Shown: positions 11,500 to 17,934 of the stretch, piece by piece | Position numbering within the stretch: the stretch's first letter is position 1 | Layout: each line of letters begins with the position of its first letter | NCBI GenBank assembly: GCA_001970855.1 | Contig: LSSN01001339.1 | Coordinates: forward strand, 1-18,019 | Length of the DNA: 18,019 nucleotides | DNA from: Smittium culicis | Taxonomy: Eukaryota > Kickxellomycota > Harpellomycetes > Harpellales > Legeriomycetaceae | Reading direction: 5' to 3' | Made by a program: the position numbers and the translations under genes | The notes under the pieces: model-generated | What the model was told of the DNA's origin: nothing | The model's database searches: none | The model's input: the letters and a program-made list of their open reading frames with translations, nothing else

Positions 11500-11549
11500 T
11501 TTGGTCCAAATGCCCTCTCAGATGAAAATTTTCCATCTGAGAGGTTTTT
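11500..11549. repeat. Tandem hairpins followed by T5
   Basis: A small palindrome TTTGGTCCAAA (11500-11510) is followed three bases later by a 31-bp near-perfect palindrome (11514-11544). Its 11-bp arms CCTCTCAGATG / CATCTGAGAGG surround AAAATTTTC, and TTTTT follows at 11545-11549. It is GC-rich relative to its surroundings. It resembles the foot of a structured RNA or a foldback element. There is no adjacent open frame to link it to. Confidence 0.7.
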
Positions 11550-12324
11550 CAATTGCCTTATTATAATTTTGATTTTTTATCTTTCAATAAAAAGTTGACT
11601 CAATTGTTATTAATTTTACTATATATACTAATAATTATTATATTCAGTATCAACAGTCTTATTTCGCGTCAAATTATGTTGTTGGCGACTGAGGTTTTAT
11701 TTAAGAATTTTGCCTTTTTTTAATTTTAAATTTTTTTCGTAAATTTTGGCTTTGTTAAATATTCCAATCACTTATCGAATTTATTTTAAACTTTTCTTTA
11801 TTATCCATTTTATCTTTTATCTTTCAGATATTGAGATATTATTTTATAGTATATAACCTTCTATTTATTAGGTTAAAAAATTATTTTTTAGATGAAACTT
11901 ATATCAAATGCGATGTATGACCTCAAAAGTAATTATTGAACCAACATTAAAATGAGAATATAATCAATTTAAAATTACTAAGACTATATTTAATAATTAT
12001 AACATATTTCAGATAAGTTTTAATTCATAATTTCTTTTATATTCATAATTTTTTTACTGTTTTTTAATTTTATAGTCATGAAAAATATAATTATATATAT
12101 AATATCCTATGGAATCAAATCATATTATCAAACATAATAAACCGATTAAATCGAACAAAAAAAACATTGAGATCTTCAGTTCTGATTCTTTTAACAAGAT
12201 TAGCTTTCAATTTTAATCTATTTATTATATTTGTACTTTAATAGCATTTTATTTATTTAAATTTCACCTCAAGCCATAGGAAAACTTTAATATTTTCTTA
12301 TTTTATTCTTTAAATTTTTATAGG
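11550..12324. other. AT-rich stretch, no gene seen
   Basis: No sustained open frame. A short GC-richer segment at about 11640-11700 contains TTGGCGACTGAGG, reminiscent of a retroelement primer-binding site, but no LTR or coding remnant accompanies it. Confidence 0.6.
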
Positions 12325-12412
12325 TGTAATGGGCTTGATTTCGATTGTCCTAATTGGCCAATAAGAATAATTATCTCCCATTACATTGTTAGCAGCAGAC
12401 ATTGAAAGCAAC
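12325..12412 (+). repeat. Solo-LTR-like repeat, copy B, left part (split by retrotransposon)
   Basis: It begins TGTAATGGGC, exactly the terminus of copy A, and runs through the CCAAT element (AATTGGCCAATAAGAAT) and CATTGTT...GACATTGAAA to the 5-bp duplication GCAAC. Homology to copy A breaks at 12412, where the Ty3/gypsy element starts, and resumes at 17817. The first 61 bp have perfect 9-bp inverted ends (TGTAATGGG/CCCATTACA). In copy A the inner one has drifted, so this is an internal feature rather than a second terminus. Confidence 0.75.
12408..12412. repeat. Target-site duplication GCAAC (left)
   Basis: GCAAC directly abuts the 3' LTR and is repeated at 17812-17816 next to the 5' LTR. 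A 5-bp duplication is typical of Ty3/gypsy integrases and fixes the element boundaries. Confidence 0.92.
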
Positions 12413-12779
12413 ACTTTTTGTTTTCCATTTTTTTAATTGTTATTTTTAATTGGTTTATTTTTTAAATACTACAATTTGTAATCAAAGACAAAATATTTGC
12501 TGTGCTTTAAAAATAATCCCCTTTTTTATGAATAGGAGTACTTTCACTCTTTTTATACCTTTTCTCTTTAAGAGAAAAGATAATATAATAATAAATAATA
12601 TAATATAATAAAACGAGTATTTATAAATGCATGAAGGTAATTAATATATCCATAATACTTTGAACTAGAGCTTAGACTAGAAAACGACAGTCTTATAGTA
12701 TAGTCGATTCTTAAATTTTCAATATATTAAACCCCATGCAAACTTAAATCTAGACAGTGGGTACTAGATTACTTCAACT
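12413..12779 (-). repeat. 3' LTR of Ty3/gypsy element
   Basis: This 367-bp direct repeat of 17445-17811 has a single difference (plus-strand T at 12762 versus C at 17794). Element-sense ends are AGTTGAAG...AAAAAGT, not TG...CA. It contains the terminal three codons and stop of pol at one end and, at the other, a copy of the gag ATG that is not used here. Confidence 0.97.
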
Positions 12780-12993
12780 CTCCGCCACCCAAAGACGACG
12801 ATGGTGCTCTCGAGTTGTATGGGACTAACCTTGATACATGCAAACCGACTATTTTTCCGAATTCCGTTTCGACACGATACATATTGTGACTGTATATTTG
12901 TACAACTCTGTAAGGTCCGGTATACCTCCTAGTCAGTTTGGTAGGAGTTTTTCTTCTTTTTCTTAAACTCTCATTTAAAACCATTACTAAATC
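12769..12993 (-). pseudogene. pol segment: integrase C-terminal domain
   Basis: It is in frame with the preceding segment across the TAA at 12996-12994: DLVMVLNESLRKRRKTPTKL then RRYTGPYRVVQIYSHNMYRV, the GPY/F module, then GLHVSRLVPYNSR. No chromodomain follows; the protein ends SSSLGGGELK with the TAA inside the 3' LTR. The GGG codons overlap the purine-rich plus-strand primer. Confidence 0.88.
12780..12790 (-). promoter_or_regulatory. Polypurine tract candidate
   Basis: In the element sense GGGTGGCGGAG directly abuts the 3' LTR. Nine of 11 bases are purines, so the tract is short and imperfect, and it also encodes the end of pol. The assignment is by position (plus-strand primer site next to the 3' LTR). 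Confidence 0.5.
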
Positions 12994-12996
12994 TTA

Positions 12997-13554
12997 TTTT
13001 TCAAAAAAAGGCACTTTTGAAGATCCGATTCTGTCACATTGTAGTCCGAATCTCAAAGCTGCTAATTTATCCAACTCTGTTTCCCTAGCTTCCTTTGATT
13101 GCATTAAATATCTTTCTTCAATAAGAGTATTAGATAAATTTGGCTCGATTCCAAAAAAAAGGAAGTATGGTGAGTATCCTGTTCTAGAGTGTAGTCTTGT
13201 TCTCAGGGCAAATAGGATTTTGTTTAAATAGGTATCCCATAAGTTTATTTGATGTATAGAGCTCTTTGTAACTGCATACCTAACAGTATAATTTAACTTT
13301 TCTACAGCTCCGGCCCATTCGGGCTGATATACAGGTAACAAATTTATCATAATATTATTACTATTACAATATTCATTAAATTTTTTTGATGTAAATGAAG
13401 TCACTCTATCTACTGTGATTCTACTAGGTATTCCGAATATTGAAAAAGCTTTGGAAAGTACTTGAATTGCGGACACTGCAGTTGTATCAGTTGTTGCTTC
13501 AGCATATGGAAACCCAGTTAGCACTTCAACCATGGTAAGTACATATCTATTCCC
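12997..13554 (-). pseudogene. pol segment: integrase catalytic core (D and E of D-D-E)
   Basis: The base frame resumes with GNRYVLTMVEVLTGFPYAEA. The second catalytic Asp is in ITVDRVTSFTSKKF and the Glu in YQPEWAGAVEKLNYTVR; the usual SDrG box has Val where Gly-type residues are common (DRVTSF). The core ends near SRTGYSPYFLFFGIEPNL, the standard 'tg.sPf.llfG..p' stretch. The frame closes at TAA (12996-12994). Confidence 0.9.
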
Positions 13555-13834
13555 TTTTTTTTGACACCTGGAACGGTCCTAGGCAATCTATTTTCCATTC
13601 TCTAAATATACTACTTATTGGAGAACGTCCATCAAATTTGTATATAGGTAACCGCGATGCAAATTCTTGGCATCTTTGACAACTCTTAATGTGATTCTTA
13701 ACCTCTGAGTATATCTTTGGTCGCCAGTATCTCTCTTGTACCCAAGTCCAAACTGATCCGAATGCCAGATGCCCTTGTTCATCATGCAACAATCTTAATT
13801 TTTCAAACAATTTTTGGATATTCTCGAGTACCAA
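13547..13834 (-). pseudogene. pol segment: integrase zinc-binding domain and first catalytic Asp
   Basis: This segment lies one frame off the RNase H segment and overlaps its end. The HHCC domain is complete: H-x4-H in LLHDEQGHL, then CQRC about 30 residues on. The catalytic core begins WKIDCLGPFQ, whose Asp is the first D of the D-D-E triad. The frame stops at a TAG right after an A7 run (13562-13555). The next segment picks up in the base frame with GNRYVLT. Confidence 0.88.
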
Positions 13835-14730
13835 AAATACTCCTTTTCCTTTTTTTTTTTAAATAATTTATTATTAATCATAATAAAATTTTTAACCTGT
13901 CTTCTAAACCTTTTATCGTTTTTAGTACCCTCACTTACACCACTTATTAAGTAGTTCTTAATTTCTTCAAAAGAAATATTGTTAGGAGTCGTAAAAGGTT
14001 TGTACGAAACTAAATATAATTCCTTTGCGGGCCTTGATAAATAATCTGCTACAACATTCTCCTTCCCGGAGCGATGTTTGATTTCGCAATTAAATTCTAA
14101 CAGAAAGTTCACCCATCTAATTATTCTTCCGAAAGAATCTTTTTCTTTAAAAAGACTGGCAACTGCTGAGTTGTCAGTATATACTATAAAAAATATACCC
14201 AGTAAATAAGATCTAAAATTCTTAATTGATGAAACGACTGCTAATGCTTCTCTCTCATAATTTTGATAATTTCTCTCAGCCGGTTGTAAATTTCTAGAGT
14301 ATAAAGCTATTGGTCGAAGATTGTTTTTTTTATCGAATTTCTCTAAAACAGCGCCTATAGCTACGCTAGAAGCATCTGTCGATAAGATAAAAATTTTACC
14401 TTCTTCTGGTTTTTTTAAAATTGGGGCTGTTGTTAATAATGTTTTAATTTGATTTAAAGCGATTGTACACCCATCATTACAGTCCCACCTATTGTTTTTT
14501 CTAACCAATTTTTGTAGTGGCTCAGTCAATTCTGCATAACCAGGAATAAATTTCCTGAAATATGAACCAAGTGCTACAAATGAGCGAAGCTCTTTAATAT
14601 TTTTTGGAGGAGTTCTGTTAACCTATGATTCTATTTTTATCGGGTCAGAGGAGATCCAATTTTCAGAAACTAAGTGGCCTAAAAATCCAAACTTTTTTTT
14701 AAAAAATTCACACTTGCTTAGCTTTAAAGA
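13835..14730 (-). pseudogene. pol segment: RT thumb/connection and RNase H
   Basis: The segment begins with SLKLSKCEFF and FGFLGHLVSENWISSDP, the usual Ty3/gypsy sequence after YLDD. It is cut by TAG (14625-14623), then runs open through NIKELRSFVALGSYFRKFIP and TEPLQKLV. RNase H has its four acidic landmarks: STDASSVAIGAVLE, NYEREALAVV, YTDNSAVASLF and VVADYLSRP. After RNase H a Lys-rich segment encoded by an A11 run (13861-13851) breaks the frame, and the base frame ends at a stop at 13797-13795. Confidence 0.9.
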
Positions 14731-15126
14731 TTTTTTTTTTTTTTGCAGATAGTGAACACTTTTTCTAAATGCTTTAGATGCTGTTTTTCATCAATTGACA
14801 TTATACAAATGTCATCCAGATATAAACTAAAAACTGGTACAAATATTCACTGAAAATTTTTCCATCATCTTTTGAAAAAAAGCCGGTGCATTTGTTAGGC
14901 CGAAAGGCATTCTAGTGAATTGGAAAACTCCAAAAGGGGTAATAAACGCACAATATTTTTTTGACTCTTCGTCTAACAATACCTGCCAATATCCACTGAA
15001 TAAATCCAAAGTTGTATAACATTTTTTTCCTCCGATGGAATCAATACAGTCGTCTATTCGTGGTAATGGGAAATGATCTTTAGCTATTAAATCGTTTGAT
15101 GGTTTAAAATTTATACAAAGCCTCAT
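14731..15126 (-). pseudogene. pol segment: reverse transcriptase palm
   Basis: This segment follows the in-frame TAA directly. It carries MRLCINFKPSND, DHFPLPRIDDCID, the first catalytic Asp in LDLFSGYWQV, and the RMPFGLTNAPAFFQKMM motif. The frame then hits a stop at 14829-14827. One base out, the sequence continues as VPVFSLYLDDICIMS, which holds the catalytic YLDD box (14822-14811). A single extra T at 14841-14843 explains the break. This displaced frame ends at an A14 run (14744-14731), beyond which the base frame is right again. Confidence 0.88.
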
Positions 15127-16065
15127 TTAATTATTAGGATTTGGTACTAATACAACGGAAAAACACCATTCAGAACTCGGTTTCTCGATTATCCCCGTTT
15201 TTAACATTTCCTCTACCTCGTACTTTATGCAGGTTTTTTCTCTTTCACTAAACCTTCTAAGCCTTTTACTAACAGGATTTGACTCTGTTTGTAAATTAAT
15301 TTTATATTTAAAATTGTTAATTCCTTTAAGTTCTATTTTATTTCCTGGAAATAATTCCTTGTATTTCAACATAAAAAAATAAAAATCATCTTTGAATGAT
15401 ATATCTATATCATCAAATTCACTTATTATTTTTATAATCTTCTCTTCAAATGTTTCTTTTACATTGGTTACTCCTTGGAAGTTGCTATTTAAAACAGAAT
15501 CTTGACAATTTGATGTTTTTAGCGAATCATATTTAAACACTTCCAGGAAAAGTGCAGAATTTTCTTCTTCAGTTTCTTCGCTCAAACTATCATAACTAAA
15601 TCCTATTTCAGATGAATCAAAAGATTCGGAGGTCTCATATTCCTCTCCACTAATTTGCTCCCACATTTCTTGTTTATTAAACAGTTGTTTACTTATACAT
15701 TTTCCTTTATAATCAAATTGACATATCTCGTTTCTATGATCTACCAGACTTTTTAATGTTTGGCAGGCATCTCTTCCTAATATGATTGAGACTGCACATT
15801 TTTTTAAAACTTGAAATTCAACGGGTATAGTTATCTCCTTTTCAAATTTGATATTTAAAACCACTTTTCCTAATATATCGATTGAGGGTCCGTCAACTTG
15901 TTTAATTTGACCTAAATAATTTTCATTCTTAATACCTACTCCGAGTTTTTTTAATTGGTCCAGCGTTACTATGCAACACGACGCTCCGCTATCAATAAAT
16001 AATGGTACTGAAACTCTTCCAATTTGTACTAATATATACGCACATCCCCCATTTGGTATGCTTTT
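15127..16065 (-). pseudogene. pol segment: aspartic protease and start of reverse transcriptase
   Basis: The frame is open from just after the TGA at 16068-16066 to the TAA at 15129-15127 (312 codons). The retropepsin active site reads LFIDSGASCCIV (Asp codon at 15993-15991), and the second protease landmark SIILGRD lies near 15789-15769. A long acidic linker rich in Ser/Glu follows. The RT N-terminus is recognisable as NPVSKRLRRFSEREKTCIKY and EMLKTGIIEKPSSEWCFSVV, matching the 'eem/lk.GiIrpS.Sp.aSPvvlV' region of Ty3/gypsy RTs. There is no convincing own start codon; expression would be as part of Gag-Pol. Confidence 0.88.
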
Positions 16066-16148
16066 TCAGTTGATTGGGTGGCTATTTTTAACTTCGCTAG
16101 CAGTTAATAAAACAATGGGCTTTTTTTTTTCATTTTTTTTATTTTTTT

Positions 16149-16275
16149 AAGCCCAATAATTAATTCATCGATTATTTTTTAAGCCCAATAATTAATTCAT
16201 CGATTATTTTTTAAGCCCAATAATTAATTCATCGATTATTTTTTAAGCCCAATAATTAATTCATCGATTATTTTT
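16149..16275. repeat. Four tandem 32-bp units at the gag-pol junction
   Basis: Units start at 16149, 16181, 16213 and 16245, each AAGCCCAATAATTAATTCAT followed by CGATTATTTTTT (the last is one T shorter). In the element sense one phase of the unit reads IIDELIIGLKK. Because 32 is not a multiple of 3 and each unit contains TAA and TGA, the array closes every frame. Three extra units add 96 bp, which keeps overall frame parity between gag and pol. Each unit has a weak AATAAT/ATTATT foldback and an ATCGAT palindrome. Confidence 0.95.
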
Positions 16276-16320
16276 GGTTTCCCAATTAAATAATCTTCCA
16301 AGGACAACGGTATTTGCGAC

Positions 16321-17460
16321 TCAAAAATTTTCTTTGTAAAATCCGAATTTTCTTTTTTTTTTTTTAATTTTTTTTTTGCTTTTATTTTTTTTGTCGTTTT
16401 TTTTTGATTTTATAATTTTAATACTTTTTCTTATAGGTCGATTTTCGATTATTTCAAAATCTTCGCTACTTGATTTGTTTGTTATGCTGTCTATTCGCAT
16501 TCGCTTATTAGCAATTAACAAATCCTTATTGTTTACCTTTTCAAACAACATGACGTCCTTTTTTTCTGAATATAAGTTTTTGTTTTCAGAAGGTGCACTA
16601 TTTGGTGTATTTTCTTTCGAATAATAGTTATTTCTTGAATAACTCCTATCTTTATATGGGGAATTTTTATTGGGGCAATTTGTGGATATGTGCCCAATAT
16701 TGTTACAACTGAAGCATTTCACTGTTGTATATTCTTTTTTTTCCTTTTCTTCCAATACTAGAGCTATTCTACTAAATTTTTTAGTAAGCTCGACCAATGA
16801 AGTGTCTGTATCTTCTTTTTTTGGATTTTGAAGAGTCGGCTTAGTTGTTTCATTTGAGTATTTCTTTCTTTTTAAATACATCTTATTGGCTTCTTTTAAC
16901 AACTCATCTATGTTGTATTTGCTAAAGTCTGTTTCATTGGATAATATCCAAGACAATTCGCTATCAATTTCAATTATTGCCTCCAAATAGATTGATTTTA
17001 TTGTTGCTGAATGAACTATTTCAGGAACAATCAAATCTAATACTTCCATAAAACGATAATTAAAGCCATTGACTTGTTCGTTTCTTTTCGGGGTTAAATT
17101 AACCAAAGGTCTTATTGAGGTTATCTTTTGCTTCTTTTGAATAAATCGACGTGAAAATTTATTTTTCAATAATAGAAACCACTGATCTAGACTCTTTTCC
17201 TCAGAATCTTTTTCAAACGTTTCCTGCTGTAGAACCCATCCTGCAGCATCGCCCTTTACCCAAATCTTAAAGACATCTTTACTGGTTTTATCACTCCATT
17301 TTTTGATCTTACAAACGTTTTTGAACGTAAAAGTCCAAACGTCAACCGAAATAGAATCTGGTTTACCTGAAAACCTATCAGGCAATCCCGTAAAATCTAT
17401 CGTAGTTTCACTGCTGCTTTCATCATATGGTGCTGATAACGCCAACTTTTTGTTTTCCAT
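16321..17460 (-). CDS. gag: Ty3/gypsy Gag polyprotein
   Basis: This is the structural protein that assembles the virus-like particle and packages element RNA. The 379-residue frame begins at an ATG inside the 5' LTR. Residues about 25-200 form the capsid-like part, with the retrotransposon Gag motif region around LDQWFLLLKNKFSRRF (91-106). A CCHC zinc knuckle CFSCNNIGHISTNC occupies residues 249-262 (C249, C252, H257, C262) and serves as the nucleocapsid. A Lys-rich tail (about 345-371) is encoded by long A-runs. The TGA at 16323-16321 may not be the native end. In another frame past an A13 run (16361-16349) a natural-looking stretch SQIPLSLEDYLIGKPKIIDE continues into the 32-bp repeats, so a homopolymer length change may have truncated Gag here. 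Confidence 0.88.
   Translation of the reverse strand: MENKKLALSAPYDESSSETTIDFTGLPDRFSGKPDSISVDVWTFTFKNVCKIKKWSDKTSKDVFKIWVKGDAAGWVLQQETFEKDSEEKSLDQWFLLLKNKFSRRFIQKKQKITSIRPLVNLTPKRNEQVNGFNYRFMEVLDLIVPEIVHSATIKSIYLEAIIEIDSELSWILSNETDFSKYNIDELLKEANKMYLKRKKYSNETTKPTLQNPKKEDTDTSLVELTKKFSRIALVLEEKEKKEYTTVKCFSCNNIGHISTNCPNKNSPYKDRSYSRNNYYSKENTPNSAPSENKNLYSEKKDVMLFEKVNNKDLLIANKRMRIDSITNKSSSEDFEIIENRPIRKSIKIIKSKKNDKKNKSKKKIKKKKRKFGFYKENF
17428..17444 (-). promoter_or_regulatory. Primer-binding site, complementary to tRNA-Ile anticodon arm
   Basis: The 17 nt immediately inside the 5' LTR (TGGCGTTATCAGCACCA in the element sense) start with TGG and have zero spacing, as expected of a PBS. The complement, TGGTGCTGATAACGCCA, is not a tRNA 3' end: the position corresponding to invariant C61 would be G. 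It does form a 5-bp anticodon stem with the loop CTGATAA. It equals the animal tRNA-Ile(AAU) anticodon arm as I recall it, except G for A at position 34, the base modified to inosine. The site also encodes Gag residues 5-11. The host tRNA sequence is not known to me. Confidence 0.6.
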
Positions 17461-17811
17461 TTTTTTAATTGTTATTTTTAATTGGTTTATTTTTTAAATA
17501 CTACAATTTGTAATCAAAGACAAAATATTTGCTGTGCTTTAAAAATAATCCCCTTTTTTATGAATAGGAGTACTTTCACTCTTTTTATACCTTTTCTCTT
17601 TAAGAGAAAAGATAATATAATAATAAATAATATAATATAATAAAACGAGTATTTATAAATGCATGAAGGTAATTAATATATCCATAATACTTTGAACTAG
17701 AGCTTAGACTAGAAAACGACAGTCTTATAGTATAGTCGATTCTTAAATTTTCAATATATTAAACCCCATGCAAACTTAAATCTAGACAGTGGGCACTAGA
17801 TTACTTCAACT
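17445..17811 (-). repeat. 5' LTR of Ty3/gypsy element
   Basis: This 367-bp LTR holds the promoter. In the element sense a 21-bp palindrome (17611-17591, arms CTTTTCTCTT/AAGAGAAAAG) is followed by a TATA-like GTATAAAAAG (17590-17581). An AATAAA near 17490 could serve polyadenylation in the 3' copy. The gag ATG lies at 17460-17458, so the last 16 bp of the LTR are coding. Confidence 0.97.
17581..17611 (-). promoter_or_regulatory. LTR core promoter: palindrome plus TATA box
   Basis: The palindrome at 17591-17611 has 10-bp arms around one central base. The TATA-like GTATAAAAAG directly adjoins it in the element sense. The identical arrangement is in the 3' LTR (12549-12579). Its role as the transcription start region is inferred from position in the LTR. 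Confidence 0.45.
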
Positions 17812-17816
17812 GCAAC
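17812..17816. repeat. Target-site duplication GCAAC (right)
   Basis: It matches 12408-12412 exactly and abuts the 5' LTR. Confidence 0.92.
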
Positions 17817-17871
17817 TAACTAAAATACGAAAGCCTACAAGTAATATACTCAATGTTAGATATATAAGCCA

Positions 17872-17905
17872 AAGCTTAGCCACCCCCCATGGGATGGCTA
17901 AGTTT
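17872..17905. repeat. Hairpin AAGCTTAGCCA...TGGCTAAGTTT in copy B
   Basis: The 11-bp arms have one G-T pair. The loop has extra CCC/GGG pairing potential. It lies about 3 nt after TATATAAG, the same position as in copy A (10147-10179). Confidence 0.75.
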
Positions 17906-17934
17906 TTCAACTTTACTCTTGTTCCTGTCTCTTC

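Larger units (their letters stand above)
12769..16065 (-). pseudogene. pol: Ty3/gypsy pol (PR-RT-RH-IN), disrupted
   Basis: Pol should supply protease, reverse transcriptase, RNase H and integrase. The base frame is the same as that of gag. It is interrupted by TGA (16068-16066, just upstream of the protease), TAA (15129-15127, in the RT fingers), TAG (14625-14623, after RT) and TAA (12996-12994, in the integrase C-terminal region). The frame is displaced between a T3/A-run site at 14841-14843 and an A14 run (14744-14731), and again between an A11 run (13861-13851) and an A7-8 run (13562-13555); each time it returns to the base frame. Catalytic residues of all four enzymes are still legible. 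The last three codons and the stop lie in the 3' LTR. Confidence 0.9.
12413..17811 (-). mobile_element. Ty3/gypsy (Metaviridae) LTR retrotransposon, full-length but coding-defective
   Basis: This is a 5399-bp element with two 367-bp LTRs, flanked by GCAAC. Order in the element sense is 5' LTR, PBS, gag (CCHC), protease (DSG), reverse transcriptase (LDLFSGYW, MPFGLTNAP, YLDD), RNase H (D-E-D-D), integrase (HHCC, D-D-E, C-terminal GPY and HVSRLVPY), PPT, 3' LTR. The PR-RT-RH-IN order defines Ty3/gypsy; no chromodomain is seen. Gag and most of pol share one reading frame. Pol has in-frame stops at 16068-16066, 15129-15127, 14625-14623 and 12996-12994, plus frame changes at A/T runs. LTR identity (366/367) implies a recent insertion. 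The copy sits inside another repeat (12325-12412 / 17817 onward). Confidence 0.95.

Noticed and set aside
11514..11549. Bacterial rho-independent terminator
   Set aside because: The window is eukaryotic and no gene ends there; kept only as a hairpin.
11640..11700. Second retroelement PBS (TTGGCGACTGAGG)
   Set aside because: No LTR pair, gag or pol remnant nearby; a short match only.
12325..12385. 61-bp MITE with 9-bp terminal inverted repeats
   Set aside because: Homology with copy A continues beyond the inner repeat, and in copy A the inner end has diverged, so the 61-bp unit is the start of a longer repeat.
12938..13231. Plus-strand 97-codon frame over integrase
   Set aside because: Antisense shadow of the integrase coding region.
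12769..16068. Reassigned stop codons (UAR = Gln) explaining the in-frame stops in pol
   Set aside because: One stop is TGA, the affected positions do not align with conserved Gln in the family, Gag uses normal CAA/CAG for Gln, and separate frame changes also occur.
16376..16624. Plus-strand Phe/Leu-rich frame resembling a membrane protein
   Set aside because: Antisense shadow of the Lys/Asn-rich Gag C-terminus.
17303..17497. Plus-strand 64-codon frame
   Set aside because: Antisense of Gag N-terminus and LTR.
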